A stretch of DNA of 57,566 bases from an uncultured Lentisphaeraceae bacterium. GTDB taxonomy: Bacteria > Verrucomicrobiota > Kiritimatiellia > RFP12 > DVOR01. This document shows, piece by piece, positions 43,819-52,677 of this stretch. Made by a program: the position numbers and the translations under genes. Location: the NCBI GenBank assembly GCA_937892925.1, contig CALBHX010000021.1, positions 1-57,566 of the forward strand, read 5' to 3'. A model generated the notes under the pieces. It was not told the origin of the DNA. It did not search any database and saw nothing but the letters and a program-made list of their open reading frames with translations. Position 1 is the first letter of the stretch, and the number at the start of each line of letters is the position of its first letter.

Positions 43819-44487
43819 ATGAACCCGATTCTCGTCATTTTCTCCGGCGGGCAGGACAGCACCACCTGCCTGATGAAGGCTATCGCCGAACGCGGTGCAG
43901 AAAACGTCCACACCGTAACCTTTTCTTACGGCCAGCGGCATGCCCTAGAAGTCCAGCTCGCCGAAGCCATCGCTAGGGAACAGCACGTAGCCTCCCACAA
44001 GACCATCACGGTTGACTGGTATCGCGACATCACGCACAATGCGCTGCTTGACCCCAGCATGACCATTGGCCGGGCGGAGAATGCGCCCTTCCCCAACACC
44101 TTCGTGGAAGGCCGAAACGCCCTCTTCATCCTCACCGCCGCCATCTACGCCAAAAGCAAAGGCATTTACGACCTTATGATCGGCGTCAGCGATGCCGACT
44201 ACAGCGGTTATCCCGATTGCCGCGCCCCCTTCATCCGCTCCATGAACGCCACGCTCAACCTGGCCATGGACTGCACGTTCACCCTCTATGCCCCGCTTCA
44301 ACATCTAACCAAAGAGCAAGAATGGGCACTGGCCGACCGCCTGGGCTGCCTGGAGTATATCCGCACCCGAACGCTCACCTGCTATGAAGGCATTCCCGGC
44401 GATGGCTGCGGCAAGTGCCCCTCCTGCAAGCTTCGTGCCGCTGGGCTCAAAGCCTACCTTGAGAGCAAGCAAAGGCCGCAAGCATGA
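43819..44487 (+). CDS. queC: 7-cyano-7-deazaguanine synthase
   Basis: 222 aa. ATP-dependent conversion of carboxydeazaguanine to preQ0. PP-loop VIFSGGQDSTTCL at the N-terminus; FVEGRNALFILTAAIYA; GVSDADYSGYPDCRAPFI; and a Zn site CGKCPSCKLRA near the end. GGAG lies upstream of 43819. Just after queF and overlapping the next gene by four bases (44484-44487), so three genes may be one transcript. Confidence 0.95.
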   Translation: MNPILVIFSGGQDSTTCLMKAIAERGAENVHTVTFSYGQRHALEVQLAEAIAREQHVASHKTITVDWYRDITHNALLDPSMTIGRAENAPFPNTFVEGRNALFILTAAIYAKSKGIYDLMIGVSDADYSGYPDCRAPFIRSMNATLNLAMDCTFTLYAPLQHLTKEQEWALADRLGCLEYIRTRTLTCYEGIPGDGCGKCPSCKLRAAGLKAYLESKQRPQA

Positions 44488-46208
44488 GCGGCGCACACCG
44501 AACGTATCTACATGCCATCGGCGGAGCCTTATGCGCCCTGCTGCTCCTCCTGGGAGCAGCCCCCCTGCACGCAGGGGAAGACCGCACCTTCCGCCGCGCC
44601 CAGCCTTCACTCAACACGCTCGATCCAGCCCACGGCTCCGACACCAGCGTTAATGGCGCCATGTCGCTCATCTTTCAGCCCCTGCTGGAATATGACTACG
44701 AAGCGCGCCCCTACAAGCTGATTCCCGGCGCCGCGCAAGCGCTCCCGGAAGTCAGCCCAGACGGCACCACCTATACCTTCCGCCTCCGTGAAGCTTATTA
44801 TGTGGATGATCCCTGCTTCGGCGGCAGGCGGCGGCGCGTCAAAGCACAAGACTTCATCTACGCCTGGAAACGCCTGGCCGATCGTAAAGTCGGCGGCTCC
44901 GGGGAATGGCTCGTCCGCGGCATCCTGGGCATGGAAGCCTTCGCTGAGGCCTCTTCCTCCGGCGATGCCCCCACCGATTATTCCCGCCCGGTAGCCGGCC
45001 TGCAGGCACCCGATGATACCACCTTGCGCATTACCTTGGCGCGCCCCAATAACCAGTTCCCCTGGTTCCTCACCATGTGCTACATGGCTCCCATTCCGCC
45101 GGAAGCTGTTGCTTATTACGGCCAGAACGGCCTCGCCGAACACCCTGTAGGCGCCGGCGCCTATAAGCTCCGCTCTTGGTGGCGCGGCTACGAGATGATC
45201 TTTGACCGCAATCCCGAGTGGTTCGGGTGGCAGGGGCTCTCCCCAGACGATGAAGAGGTTCCTTTCGACACTATCCGTTACCTGATCGTTAAAGACGCTT
45301 CCACCCAATGGCTCATGCTCCTCACCGGGCAGCTTGACTTCTTGGAACAAATCGACCGTAACAATATGGAGCTGGCCATCGACCCCAATATGGGGCTCTC
45401 GCCCGACCTGGCCGCCCGCGGCATCCGCCTCTTTACCTCCCCCACGCTCAAAGTTTATTACCTGGGCATCAATATGGACGACCCTGTCCTCGGCCATAAC
45501 AAGCGCCTCCGCCAGGCGCTCAACGCCGCCTTCGACACCTCCCGCTGGGAAACTTACTACCGCGGCCGCGTCAAGCCGCTCCAAACCGTTGCCCCGCCTC
45601 ATCTGCAAGACGCGCTCCAAACGCCTTTCCCCTACGCCTTCAACCTGGAAAAAGCCCGGCGTCTCTTAGCCGAAGCCGGGTATCCAGGAGGTATCGACCC
45701 CGCCACCGGGAATCCCCTGCGCCTCACGGTTGAGATCGGCAATGCCACCCAAGACACCACCGAATCCATGGAGCTCGTCGCCTCCTTCCTCGCCGCGCTC
45801 GGCATCAAGCTTGAAGTCTCTGTAAATACCTGGCAGGCGCTCCTCGAAAAAATCCGACTCCGCCGGGCTCAGCTTTTTCTTATGGGCTGGGTGGGCGACT
45901 ACCCAGACCTAGAAACCTTCATGCAGCTCTTCCTCTCCCGCAACCAATCCCCCGGCCCCAACCGCTCCAACTATATCAACCCAGAAGTTGACCGCCTCTA
46001 CGACCGCGCCGTTTCCTCCCGCGATCCCGCCGAGATTTCCGCCTGTTGGAGCCGAATCCAGGACATTGTCCGCGAAGACTGCCCCTGGGTGCTCCTCCAC
46101 TACGCGCTCGACTTCACGCTCGTCAATCGCCGTGTCCTCCACTACCTCCCCCACAACTTCCCCTACGGCATGGAAAAGCACTACCGCCTCCGCCGCCAAA
46201 AGCCCTGA
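44484..46208 (+). CDS. Periplasmic oligopeptide-binding protein (OppA family)
   Basis: 574 aa with a signal peptide (to about residue 31, GAAPLHAGE). SBP_bac_5 family: RAQPSLNTLDPAHGSD at the start, PGAAQALPEVSPDGTTYTFRLR, VKAQDFIYAWKRL, PVGAGAYKLRSW, NKRLRQALNAAFD, and a late WVGDYPDLETFMQLF matching the OppA DYxDPxxF region. It collects peptides for an ABC importer, but no permease or ATPase genes are in the window. It overlaps queC by four bases, an unusual partner. Confidence 0.9.
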   Translation: MSGAHRTYLHAIGGALCALLLLLGAAPLHAGEDRTFRRAQPSLNTLDPAHGSDTSVNGAMSLIFQPLLEYDYEARPYKLIPGAAQALPEVSPDGTTYTFRLREAYYVDDPCFGGRRRRVKAQDFIYAWKRLADRKVGGSGEWLVRGILGMEAFAEASSSGDAPTDYSRPVAGLQAPDDTTLRITLARPNNQFPWFLTMCYMAPIPPEAVAYYGQNGLAEHPVGAGAYKLRSWWRGYEMIFDRNPEWFGWQGLSPDDEEVPFDTIRYLIVKDASTQWLMLLTGQLDFLEQIDRNNMELAIDPNMGLSPDLAARGIRLFTSPTLKVYYLGINMDDPVLGHNKRLRQALNAAFDTSRWETYYRGRVKPLQTVAPPHLQDALQTPFPYAFNLEKARRLLAEAGYPGGIDPATGNPLRLTVEIGNATQDTTESMELVASFLAALGIKLEVSVNTWQALLEKIRLRRAQLFLMGWVGDYPDLETFMQLFLSRNQSPGPNRSNYINPEVDRLYDRAVSSRDPAEISACWSRIQDIVREDCPWVLLHYALDFTLVNRRVLHYLPHNFPYGMEKHYRLRRQKP

Positions 46209-46348
46209 GCCCCCGCCCAAAAACCACTTCCACGCTTCAATACCGCCGGAAAGGTCTTAATCGGAAGCCCGTGCATCTGTACGCCAAAACGGAGGCGCGT
46301 CGAAGCGGATAACGTCTCCCCAAGCCCCAATTCCCTCTTCCAATGCGC

Positions 46349-47494
46349 TCACGCTCCCGCGGGCAGCGGTTTTCCCTCCAAGTGAATCAGCACATATTCC
46401 GAGCGGCACCCCGTGCGAAAGAGAAGCCGCCAATCCGCCATGCCGGAGGTAACGATAAAGCGCGTGTTTCCCCGCTGCTCAAACCCATACATCCGGTCAT
46501 TCTCACCAATCCCCAGCCTGTCGCACAGCATCCGAAACGGAATCATCTGCCCGCCATGCGTGTGCCCGGAGAGCACCAAATCCGCCCCCGCCTTTACCTG
46601 CGCGGCATAATCCCGCGGCTGATGATCCAGCACCACCGTAAACAACGCCGGATCAAGCCCCTTCATCAAGGCCTCCATCGAAGCACGCGCACGCCCCGTA
46701 TAACGCCCATTCGAAGCATCCGCCCGGCCAATCACGCACAATCGGCCGCCCACCTGCCGCACCTCGTCTTCCAGCACCACCACCCCGTTGCGCGTCAAAG
46801 CCTCCTTCAGCTCCATCTCTGAAAAGGGCGCCATCCCGCGGGCAAACCGCCCTTTATCGTGATTGCCAAAAACATAATAAACCCCCAGCGGCACCCGAAG
46901 CGCCCCCAGAGCCCGACACGCGGCAACCATCTCTTCACGCGGCGTCCGCTCATCCACAAAGTCCCCCGTCACCACCACCATATCCGGCTGATCTGCCTGC
47001 AAACGCGCCAGATTGCGGGCAAAACGCGCACTTCCAAAAAGATTGCCCATGTGTGTATCGGATACCAGCGCAATCCGCAGCGACCCCACCGGTTTGTCCG
47101 TGGTCAGCCAATAGTCTGCCCGCCACAGCCCATGCGCCAAATACCACCCATACGCCAGATACCCCACGGTCAACAGCAGCGCCGCACCATCGGTCAACCC
47201 GCGGGAAAGCCGCCGCCAGCCCAACCACCGCGCCGCATACCACAAGCCATCCAACGCCGTCCATGCCACCGCCCAATGCAGCACGCAAACCATCGCATTG
47301 AGAAACCCCCACTGCCACCATAGTGCGCCGAATAACCCGGCCACCCCAACAGCCGCAATACCCCACGCCGCCCACACGCGCCCGTGCACCCACCGCTGAA
47401 GCCACGGCTGCCGCTGAAGCTGCGCCATCAACATGAGCGGGCCTGCGATGCTGCCAACAGCCAAGATCACAAACAATATCCGCCAGATCGTCAT
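46349..47494 (-). CDS. Membrane-anchored metallophosphoesterase (YaeI-like)
   Basis: 381 aa. Four or so N-terminal membrane helices (about 1-130) precede a calcineurin-like domain with the full metal set: VSDTHMG, VVTGDFVDER, VFGNHDKGRF, and LSGHTHGGQM. Related proteins cleave UDP-diacylglucosamine or other phosphodiesters. Start at 47494 follows AGGAGG; the frame is open 31 codons further, but those residues look noncoding. No obvious partner gene. Confidence 0.9.
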   Translation of the reverse strand: MTIWRILFVILAVGSIAGPLMLMAQLQRQPWLQRWVHGRVWAAWGIAAVGVAGLFGALWWQWGFLNAMVCVLHWAVAWTALDGLWYAARWLGWRRLSRGLTDGAALLLTVGYLAYGWYLAHGLWRADYWLTTDKPVGSLRIALVSDTHMGNLFGSARFARNLARLQADQPDMVVVTGDFVDERTPREEMVAACRALGALRVPLGVYYVFGNHDKGRFARGMAPFSEMELKEALTRNGVVVLEDEVRQVGGRLCVIGRADASNGRYTGRARASMEALMKGLDPALFTVVLDHQPRDYAAQVKAGADLVLSGHTHGGQMIPFRMLCDRLGIGENDRMYGFEQRGNTRFIVTSGMADWRLLFRTGCRSEYVLIHLEGKPLPAGA

Positions 47495-47801
47495 CAAAAC
47501 CTCCTGCGCACGCCTTTCCATGCGCTTTACATGCGCCTCATGATAACAGACCGTATTCACCCGCCGCAAGCCGAAGCGCCGCCGCACATCCTGCCTTCCC
47601 CCGCAGAAAACCCTAACGGCTCTCTCCGTTCTCCATCAGGCGGCGTTTATCAGATTCCCCTGTGCCAACGAAGAAAGGCGCAGCACCGAAAACGTTCCGT
47701 TCCAAACAAAACAGCGGCCGCTTTCGGGTCATCCGGCAGCGGGCATCGTTCTCTGCCGCTCCGCCTCCGCATCAGCCTCCGCGCAGTATGCGGCAAAGTG
47801 A
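47495..47801. other. Gene-free stretch
   Basis: About 300 bases between the phosphoesterase start and the terminator of the tsf-side genes. I see no supported gene or clear promoter. Confidence 0.3.
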
Positions 47802-47840
47802 CAAAAAGCCCCCGACTGCATCCATGCCGTCGGGGGACTT
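47802..47840 (-). terminator. Terminator of rpsB-tsf and the small basic gene
   Basis: On the minus strand GTCGGGGG-type arms (47829-47836 with 47809-47816) close a 12-base loop, followed by CTTTTTGT. Confidence 0.8.
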
Positions 47841-47871
47841 TCTGTCGCTTTGGCGGAGAGCCGCCAGTCTG

Positions 47872-47973
47872 TTACTTGGCGGCCTTGACAGCGGCACGAA
47901 CACGCGCCTGAACGCGTTTCTTGTAAGCCACACGGCGGGCACGCTTAACGCGCTTGCGAAGTTGCTGACCCAT
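47872..47973 (-). CDS. 33-residue, highly basic protein
   Basis: MGQQLRKRVKRARRVAYKKR followed by VQARVRAAVKAAK, ending with TAA. Sixteen of 33 residues are Arg or Lys; one likely helix. AGGAGA lies eight bases before the ATG. It sits between tsf and the terminator, so it is probably in the rpsB-tsf transcript. Size, charge and place suggest a ribosome-associated or RNA-binding peptide; I cannot name the family. Confidence 0.7.
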   Translation of the reverse strand: MGQQLRKRVKRARRVAYKKRVQARVRAAVKAAK

Positions 47974-48017
47974 GATTTTCTCCTGCTAGTGGGTTAAAAA
48001 TGAGGTTCTCAGGCCGA

Positions 48018-48854
48018 TTAGGCCATGCCGAGCTGGTAGCGCACGAAACGCTTGACGGTGATCGTGTCGCCGGTTTCCTTCTCCGCCGCCTTGACCACAT
48101 CGGTCACGGACATCTTGGGCTCTTTCACAAAGGCCTGATCGATCAGGCAGACTTCCGCGAAGTGCTTTTTAAGCTTGCCCTTGAGGATACCCTCAATAAT
48201 GTTGGCCGGCTTGCCCTCAACCTGCGCGCGATAGACTTCCTTTTCGCTCTCGATTTCAGCGGCGGGCACCTCGCTCTCGTTAAGATAGCGCGGCGCGGCG
48301 GCGGCGGCCTGCAAGCAGAGGTCATGAACCAGCTGCTTGAAGGCTTCGGTCTGAACCGTTTCGGCCTTGCCGCAGCCCACTTCAACGAGCACGCCCACCT
48401 TGCCGCCCATGTGGATGTAGGCCTCAACCAACCCCGTGCCGGAGAGTGCAAAATAAGCGCACCGGCGAATCTTCACGTTCTCCCCGGTGGCGGCGACCAC
48501 TTCGGTGAGCTCGGCGGCGTGGGTTTCGGCCACGTTCTCATCGCCAGCGGCAACCGCGGCGGCCAGCTTCTTGGCAAAGTCAAGGAACTTATCCGTCTTG
48601 GCCACAAAGTCGGTCTCGCAGTTGAGCTCTACAATGCCATACGCGCCATTGGCGCCCGCGGCGGCGGCGATAATGCCCTGCTTGGATTCGCGATCCGCGC
48701 GCTTCACCTGAATGGCCAGACCCTTCTCGCGAAGGATCTTGATGGCCTCTTCCATATTGCCGTTCGTATCCTGCAAGGCGCGCTTGCAGTCCATCATGCC
48801 GGCGTTAGTGGCGGCACGAAGGTCATTGATCATCTGAATGGTAACAGCTGCCAT
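48018..48854 (-). CDS. tsf: Elongation factor Ts
   Basis: 278 aa. GDP/GTP exchange factor of EF-Tu. N-terminal UBA-like part (IQMINDLRAATNAGMMDCKRAL), the EF-Tu-contacting NCETDFVAKTDKF motif near residue 80, the two-lobed core (IHMGGKVGVLVEV) and the C-terminal YLNESEVP...ILKGKL stretch. Follows rpsB by about 20 bases, the standard bacterial pair. Confidence 0.96.
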   Translation of the reverse strand: MAAVTIQMINDLRAATNAGMMDCKRALQDTNGNMEEAIKILREKGLAIQVKRADRESKQGIIAAAAGANGAYGIVELNCETDFVAKTDKFLDFAKKLAAAVAAGDENVAETHAAELTEVVAATGENVKIRRCAYFALSGTGLVEAYIHMGGKVGVLVEVGCGKAETVQTEAFKQLVHDLCLQAAAAAPRYLNESEVPAAEIESEKEVYRAQVEGKPANIIEGILKGKLKKHFAEVCLIDQAFVKEPKMSVTDVVKAAEKETGDTITVKRFVRYQLGMA

Positions 48855-48874
48855 AATTGAAACTCCTTTCCGGC

Positions 48875-49810
48875 TTATTCAGCGGCGGGGGGTTCGGCCT
48901 CAACAGCGGCATCCACAGCGGCCTCAGCCTCAGCTTCTGCCTTGCTTTCGGCAACCGCTTCCTGCGCGGCGGCAGCGGCGGCGCGGCGCGTGGAAAGCCC
49001 GGGCTTGCGCGGAGCAGCCTTGCGGGCGGCAGCGGCTTCCTTCCGGGCGGCCTTTTCGGCCTCTGCCCGCTGAGCGCGCTCGGCATCGGCGGCGGCCTTC
49101 GCTTCGGCGGCGGCCTTGGCGGCCTCGAGATCGGCGTCTTTCAGCACTTCCGCCAGCTTTTCAACGATCAGCTGAATGCCGCGCACGGAGTCATCATTGC
49201 CGGGGATCACATAATCGATCGGCTCAGGATCGGCGTTGGTATCGACCAGTGCGACCACGGGAATGCCCAGGCGCTTGGCTTCCTTAACGGCGTTGGCCTC
49301 GCGGCAGACGTCCACCACGAAGAGGGCGCCGGGGAGCTTATCCATCTCGGCGATGCCCGTGAGATTTGTTTCCAGCTTGTTGAGCTCGCGGGCGAGGGCA
49401 GAGGCTTCCTGCTTATGCTCGGAGAGCACGCCGTTGTTGTTGCGGGCGATGTTCTGGATCTGCTGCATCCGCTTGATGCTGCGGCGAATGGTCTGATTGT
49501 TGGTGAGCGTGCCGCCGAGCCAGCGCTCAGTCATATAGAACTGGTTGCTGGCCTGCGCCGCTTCCTTGACCACTTCCTGAGCCTGCTTCTTGGTGGCCAC
49601 GAAGAGCACCTTCTGCCCGTTGGCGACCACGCCGCGCAAAAACTCAGCCGCCTCGTCAATCAGGTCAACCGTCTGCGTCAAGTCAATAATGTGAATGCCG
49701 TTGCGCTTATCGAAGATGTAGGATTTCATCTTCGGGTTCCAGCGCTTGGTCTGGTGGCCGAAATGCAGGCCTGCCTCAATGAGGTCTTTGAGCTCGATCA
49801 AATGAGCCAT
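48875..49810 (-). CDS. rpsB: Ribosomal protein uS2 with Ala/Glu-rich extension
   Basis: 311 aa; E. coli S2 has 241. The core (1-230) is complete: LIEAGLHFGHQTKRWNPKM, RNGIHIIDLTQT, WLGGTLTNNQTIRRSI, PIDYVIPGNDDSVRGIQL. The last 80 residues are a low-complexity Ala/Glu/Arg tail (helical, acidic at the end), a feature shared by several ribosomal proteins here. A structured leader and strong promoter lie upstream. Confidence 0.95.
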   Translation of the reverse strand: MAHLIELKDLIEAGLHFGHQTKRWNPKMKSYIFDKRNGIHIIDLTQTVDLIDEAAEFLRGVVANGQKVLFVATKKQAQEVVKEAAQASNQFYMTERWLGGTLTNNQTIRRSIKRMQQIQNIARNNNGVLSEHKQEASALARELNKLETNLTGIAEMDKLPGALFVVDVCREANAVKEAKRLGIPVVALVDTNADPEPIDYVIPGNDDSVRGIQLIVEKLAEVLKDADLEAAKAAAEAKAAADAERAQRAEAEKAARKEAAAARKAAPRKPGLSTRRAAAAAAQEAVAESKAEAEAEAAVDAAVEAEPPAAE

Positions 49811-49848
49811 GATGCTGTTCTCTCAAACGTGTGTTCCGTTTAATCCGC

Positions 49849-49900
49849 TCGGGAGCACTGCACACGCGGACAGTGCGGCCTCGCTTCTTGTGCTCCCGGG
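49849..49900 (-). promoter_or_regulatory. Hairpin in the rpsB leader
   Basis: CGGGAGCAC (49850-49858) pairs perfectly with GTGCTCCCG (49890-49898), with a second short stem inside (TGCAC / GTGCG). It lies in the transcribed leader, 40 bases before the ATG; ribosomal protein leaders often fold to bind the encoded protein. Confidence 0.4.
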
Positions 49901-49928
49901 CACCCGCCCCGAAGACACAATGCACGCG

Positions 49929-49958
49929 ATTGTATCAAACCTCCGCGTCCAGTTTCAA
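49929..49958 (-). promoter_or_regulatory. rpsB-tsf promoter
   Basis: Minus strand: TTGAAA (49958-49953), 18-base spacer, TACAAT (49934-49929), giving a leader of about 110 bases. Confidence 0.65.
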
Positions 49959-50215
49959 GGTTTTTCTCAAACGCCCCGTCTTCCTCCGCTTCCCGATATC
50001 AGACAAAGACCCCGCAGCGCACCTGTTGAATCTTTAAAGAAAACGCAAACCGAAAGCCAATGCCCAGAAGGACAGCCGCCGAAGCGCCCAACACTTTCTC
50101 CACGAAGCAAAGCAAACGATCATCTCCGAGGCAGAGCGGAAGAACATTCCGCCAAGAACGCAGGGCGGCTTACCCTCCAAGCCGGAGCTTCAGGTCAACC
50201 CAGAAAAACATTCCC
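49959..50215. other. Gene-free stretch between the polysaccharide locus and rpsB promoter
   Basis: About 255 bases; nothing supported was seen apart from weak dyads. Confidence 0.3.
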
Positions 50216-51088
50216 CTACTCCAGAGGGTGCTGCGCACCTTCCGGCTCCGCAGCCGACTCCTGCGTCGTTTCAAGAGCCGCCTCATAAAGCAGTGCATCT
50301 ACCAGCGTCCGATACCACCACGCCTGCAAAAAGGCTCGCAAAAAGCCGGCTCTCCCATCCAGAAAGCCCAGCAGCACCACATAGCGGAAAAGAAAATAAG
50401 CCGCGGAGCGCCAGAAAAGCGGCAGCTTGGCATAAACCCCTTTTGCCCGCCGTTTCCGCGCTGCCTGCGCACTCAAGCCGGGCGGCGCGGAATCCATTTG
50501 CTGCAACGCTTCCACTTCCCGCCGGGCATACCCCAAATGCTTCTGCGTCCACCACACCAAATCATTCCGATTATCATCCACAAAATACCCATTAAAGCGA
50601 ACGATCCGGCCCTCTGCGGTGAGCACCATGTGTTCATCCATCTTGCGTCGTTCGCACGTTGCCAGCCCGCGCCGCCACAAGCGGAGCAGCTCGACCCGCG
50701 GCATCCCAAAACGCAGCTGTTTTCCCATAAAAACCACGCGAAATGACATCGTAACTCCGGCAACCTCGGCAGGCAAAGCATCCAGCTTCGTTTCAATTTC
50801 CGTCTTGAGGGCATCGGTCAAATACTCATCGGCATCCAAGCGGAGCACCCAATCCCCGGTGATGGGCAGGTGGTCAATCGCCCAATTCAGCTGATCGGCC
50901 TGATTCCCCGGCCAATCGTGCTCCACCACCCTCGCACCGCACGCCTGAGCGATCGCCTGCGTGCCATCCGTGGAGTGGCAATCCACCACAAAGACCTCTC
51001 TCGCCAACGGTTTAATCTTTTCAATGCAGCGGCGGATATGCAGCCGTTCGTTCGCCGTTAGAATAATGACTGACAGGGTGCTGTTCAT
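50216..51088 (-). CDS. Family 2 glycosyltransferase (WaaE/KdtX-like)
   Basis: 290 aa. GT-A fold: LSVIILTANERLHIRRCIEK at the start, VVDCHSTDGT, and the metal/nucleotide motif LRLDADEYLT (about 97). Downstream LRFGMPRVELLRLWRRG and a C-terminal amphipathic region (YFLFRYVVLLGFLDGRAGFL) that docks to membrane are typical of LPS-core glucosyltransferases. Start at 51088 overlaps the O-antigen ligase-like stop (ATGA) and has GGGAGGG upstream; the frame is open further back across that gene but without support. Confidence 0.88.
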   Translation of the reverse strand: MNSTLSVIILTANERLHIRRCIEKIKPLAREVFVVDCHSTDGTQAIAQACGARVVEHDWPGNQADQLNWAIDHLPITGDWVLRLDADEYLTDALKTEIETKLDALPAEVAGVTMSFRVVFMGKQLRFGMPRVELLRLWRRGLATCERRKMDEHMVLTAEGRIVRFNGYFVDDNRNDLVWWTQKHLGYARREVEALQQMDSAPPGLSAQAARKRRAKGVYAKLPLFWRSAAYFLFRYVVLLGFLDGRAGFLRAFLQAWWYRTLVDALLYEAALETTQESAAEPEGAQHPLE

Positions 51089-52629
51089 CGCATCCCTCCC
51101 TGAAGCATCGGCGCAGAAGACGGCGCCCACGGAGCCGCCGCAGAAGCGCTCCCCAGCGGGGGCATGCTCCAGGGCATAAACCGCCGCGCCCGCGCCTGCC
51201 GAATGCGCTGGACATCTAGCGCAATTCCCGTAAAGATCAGCGCCCACATCAGTCCGCCCATGTACGACACCGAGAAAAAGGTAAACTCGCCCAGATTGGT
51301 TATCAAAAACACAAACAAGGCGCTTGCCCCAATATAAACCTGCCGGCTGAGCAGCCCATAAAAAGCTACCAGAAGAAAGGCTAGGAAAAACAGCATTCCG
51401 ATCACGCCGCCTTCTTCCAGAACCGCCGTCACCCACACGCCCTTTTCAACCGGCGCAGAGAGGAGCTGCTTCCAGGACGAAATCTCCACGCCCTGAAATT
51501 GACGGGAAACCTGGAAGCCGTTTCCAATGACGGGGCTTTCCCGGAAGTTCGCCAGCGCAGAATCGATCAACCCCTGCCGCGTGCTGATCATGCGATCAAA
51601 CGACCGCGATTGCTTCTCTACGATTCCCCCGCGCGCTTTATAAACAAAACTGACCACCTGCTGGCGCATCTGCGGTGTAGCAAAGAGCACAATTCCGCCC
51701 AGAATTCCGCACACAAACAGCGCCGAAAGTGCCCGCCCCTTCCATTTGGAGCCCACGCCCCGCGCATGCATAAAGAGAAGCAGCACAAAGAAAAGACCGG
51801 CCAGCCACGTCCCCATCGCCGTGCGCGACCCCGTTTTGTAAATCAGGACAGGCGTGCAGGCGAGCAGCAGGAGATACAGTTTATCCCACCGGCGGATCGA
51901 GAACAGCAAATCGGCCAACAGCACCACCGACACCATGGCGATGGTCGGCCCAAGGCACTGAGAGTGCAGCGTAATCCCCGTAAAGAGCCCGCCCTCCGGC
52001 AAACGTCCTGTTAATTCAAGAAACCGTTCCGCCCGCAAAATGCTAATAGACGGAAAGGGGATCAGCACCATGGAACCGAAAATCAGGAAGCACGCCATAC
52101 AGAGAAACACGCTCCTCAACTTTGCCGGATCCACCCCGCGCCGCTGCACCGTTGCATTTCCCACACTGAACAGGGCAAGAAAGATAATGACAAACAGCAC
52201 CAACTTCAGATAACTGATCATGGGGCACCACCCCGTTGCGGAGACAATCGCCATATAGCCTACATACAGCAGAAGCGACAACACCGGCATGTAATATCGA
52301 GAGGCCCGCTGCGTTATCAGCTGCAGCGTCATCACCACGCCCACAATCAGAAACAGCGCCCGGGCACTCAGGGAGAAGATCATCTCCTTCGGCGCAATAG
52401 TTGCATTCGTTACCGTCAGCGTTGCGGTTGCCAGCAGCAAATAAAGCAGCATCTCCGTCCGGTTTTTCCCAAAAGCGAACAGCAGCGGCAAAAAGATAAG
52501 CGCGAACCCAGCCCCGCCGGTCGCCTTCATCGCCCCGCACAGCAGCACCATTCCAATTAAACTGAAAATCAGAAATCGGCGGTCATACAGACACGCCTTT
52601 TCCCACATCCTTCCATTCTCTGCAATCAT
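51085..52629 (-). CDS. O-antigen ligase/polymerase-like membrane protein
   Basis: 514 aa with 11-12 membrane helices and one long periplasmic loop (about 330-400) holding ARGGIVEKQSRSFDRMISTR and SPVIGNGFQVSR. That loop and the R-x-x-S/TGSRTAMGTWLAG segment are the marks of the Wzy/WaaL family, which joins or polymerises O-antigen units in the periplasm. Wzy and WaaL cannot be separated on sequence alone. Coupled to the glycosyltransferase that follows. Confidence 0.8.
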   Translation of the reverse strand: MIAENGRMWEKACLYDRRFLIFSLIGMVLLCGAMKATGGAGFALIFLPLLFAFGKNRTEMLLYLLLATATLTVTNATIAPKEMIFSLSARALFLIVGVVMTLQLITQRASRYYMPVLSLLLYVGYMAIVSATGWCPMISYLKLVLFVIIFLALFSVGNATVQRRGVDPAKLRSVFLCMACFLIFGSMVLIPFPSISILRAERFLELTGRLPEGGLFTGITLHSQCLGPTIAMVSVVLLADLLFSIRRWDKLYLLLLACTPVLIYKTGSRTAMGTWLAGLFFVLLLFMHARGVGSKWKGRALSALFVCGILGGIVLFATPQMRQQVVSFVYKARGGIVEKQSRSFDRMISTRQGLIDSALANFRESPVIGNGFQVSRQFQGVEISSWKQLLSAPVEKGVWVTAVLEEGGVIGMLFFLAFLLVAFYGLLSRQVYIGASALFVFLITNLGEFTFFSVSYMGGLMWALIFTGIALDVQRIRQARARRFMPWSMPPLGSASAAAPWAPSSAPMLQGGMR

Positions 52630-52677
52630 ATGCTCCAGCCTCTATTCTATCCGCTTCCGAGATGCGGCTCCAAAACG

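Noticed and set aside
41126..44487. Nitrogen-fixation locus
   Set aside because: A NifA-like activator and nifU/nifS are present, but there are no nifHDK or cofactor genes; NifU/NifS serve general Fe-S assembly in many anaerobes.
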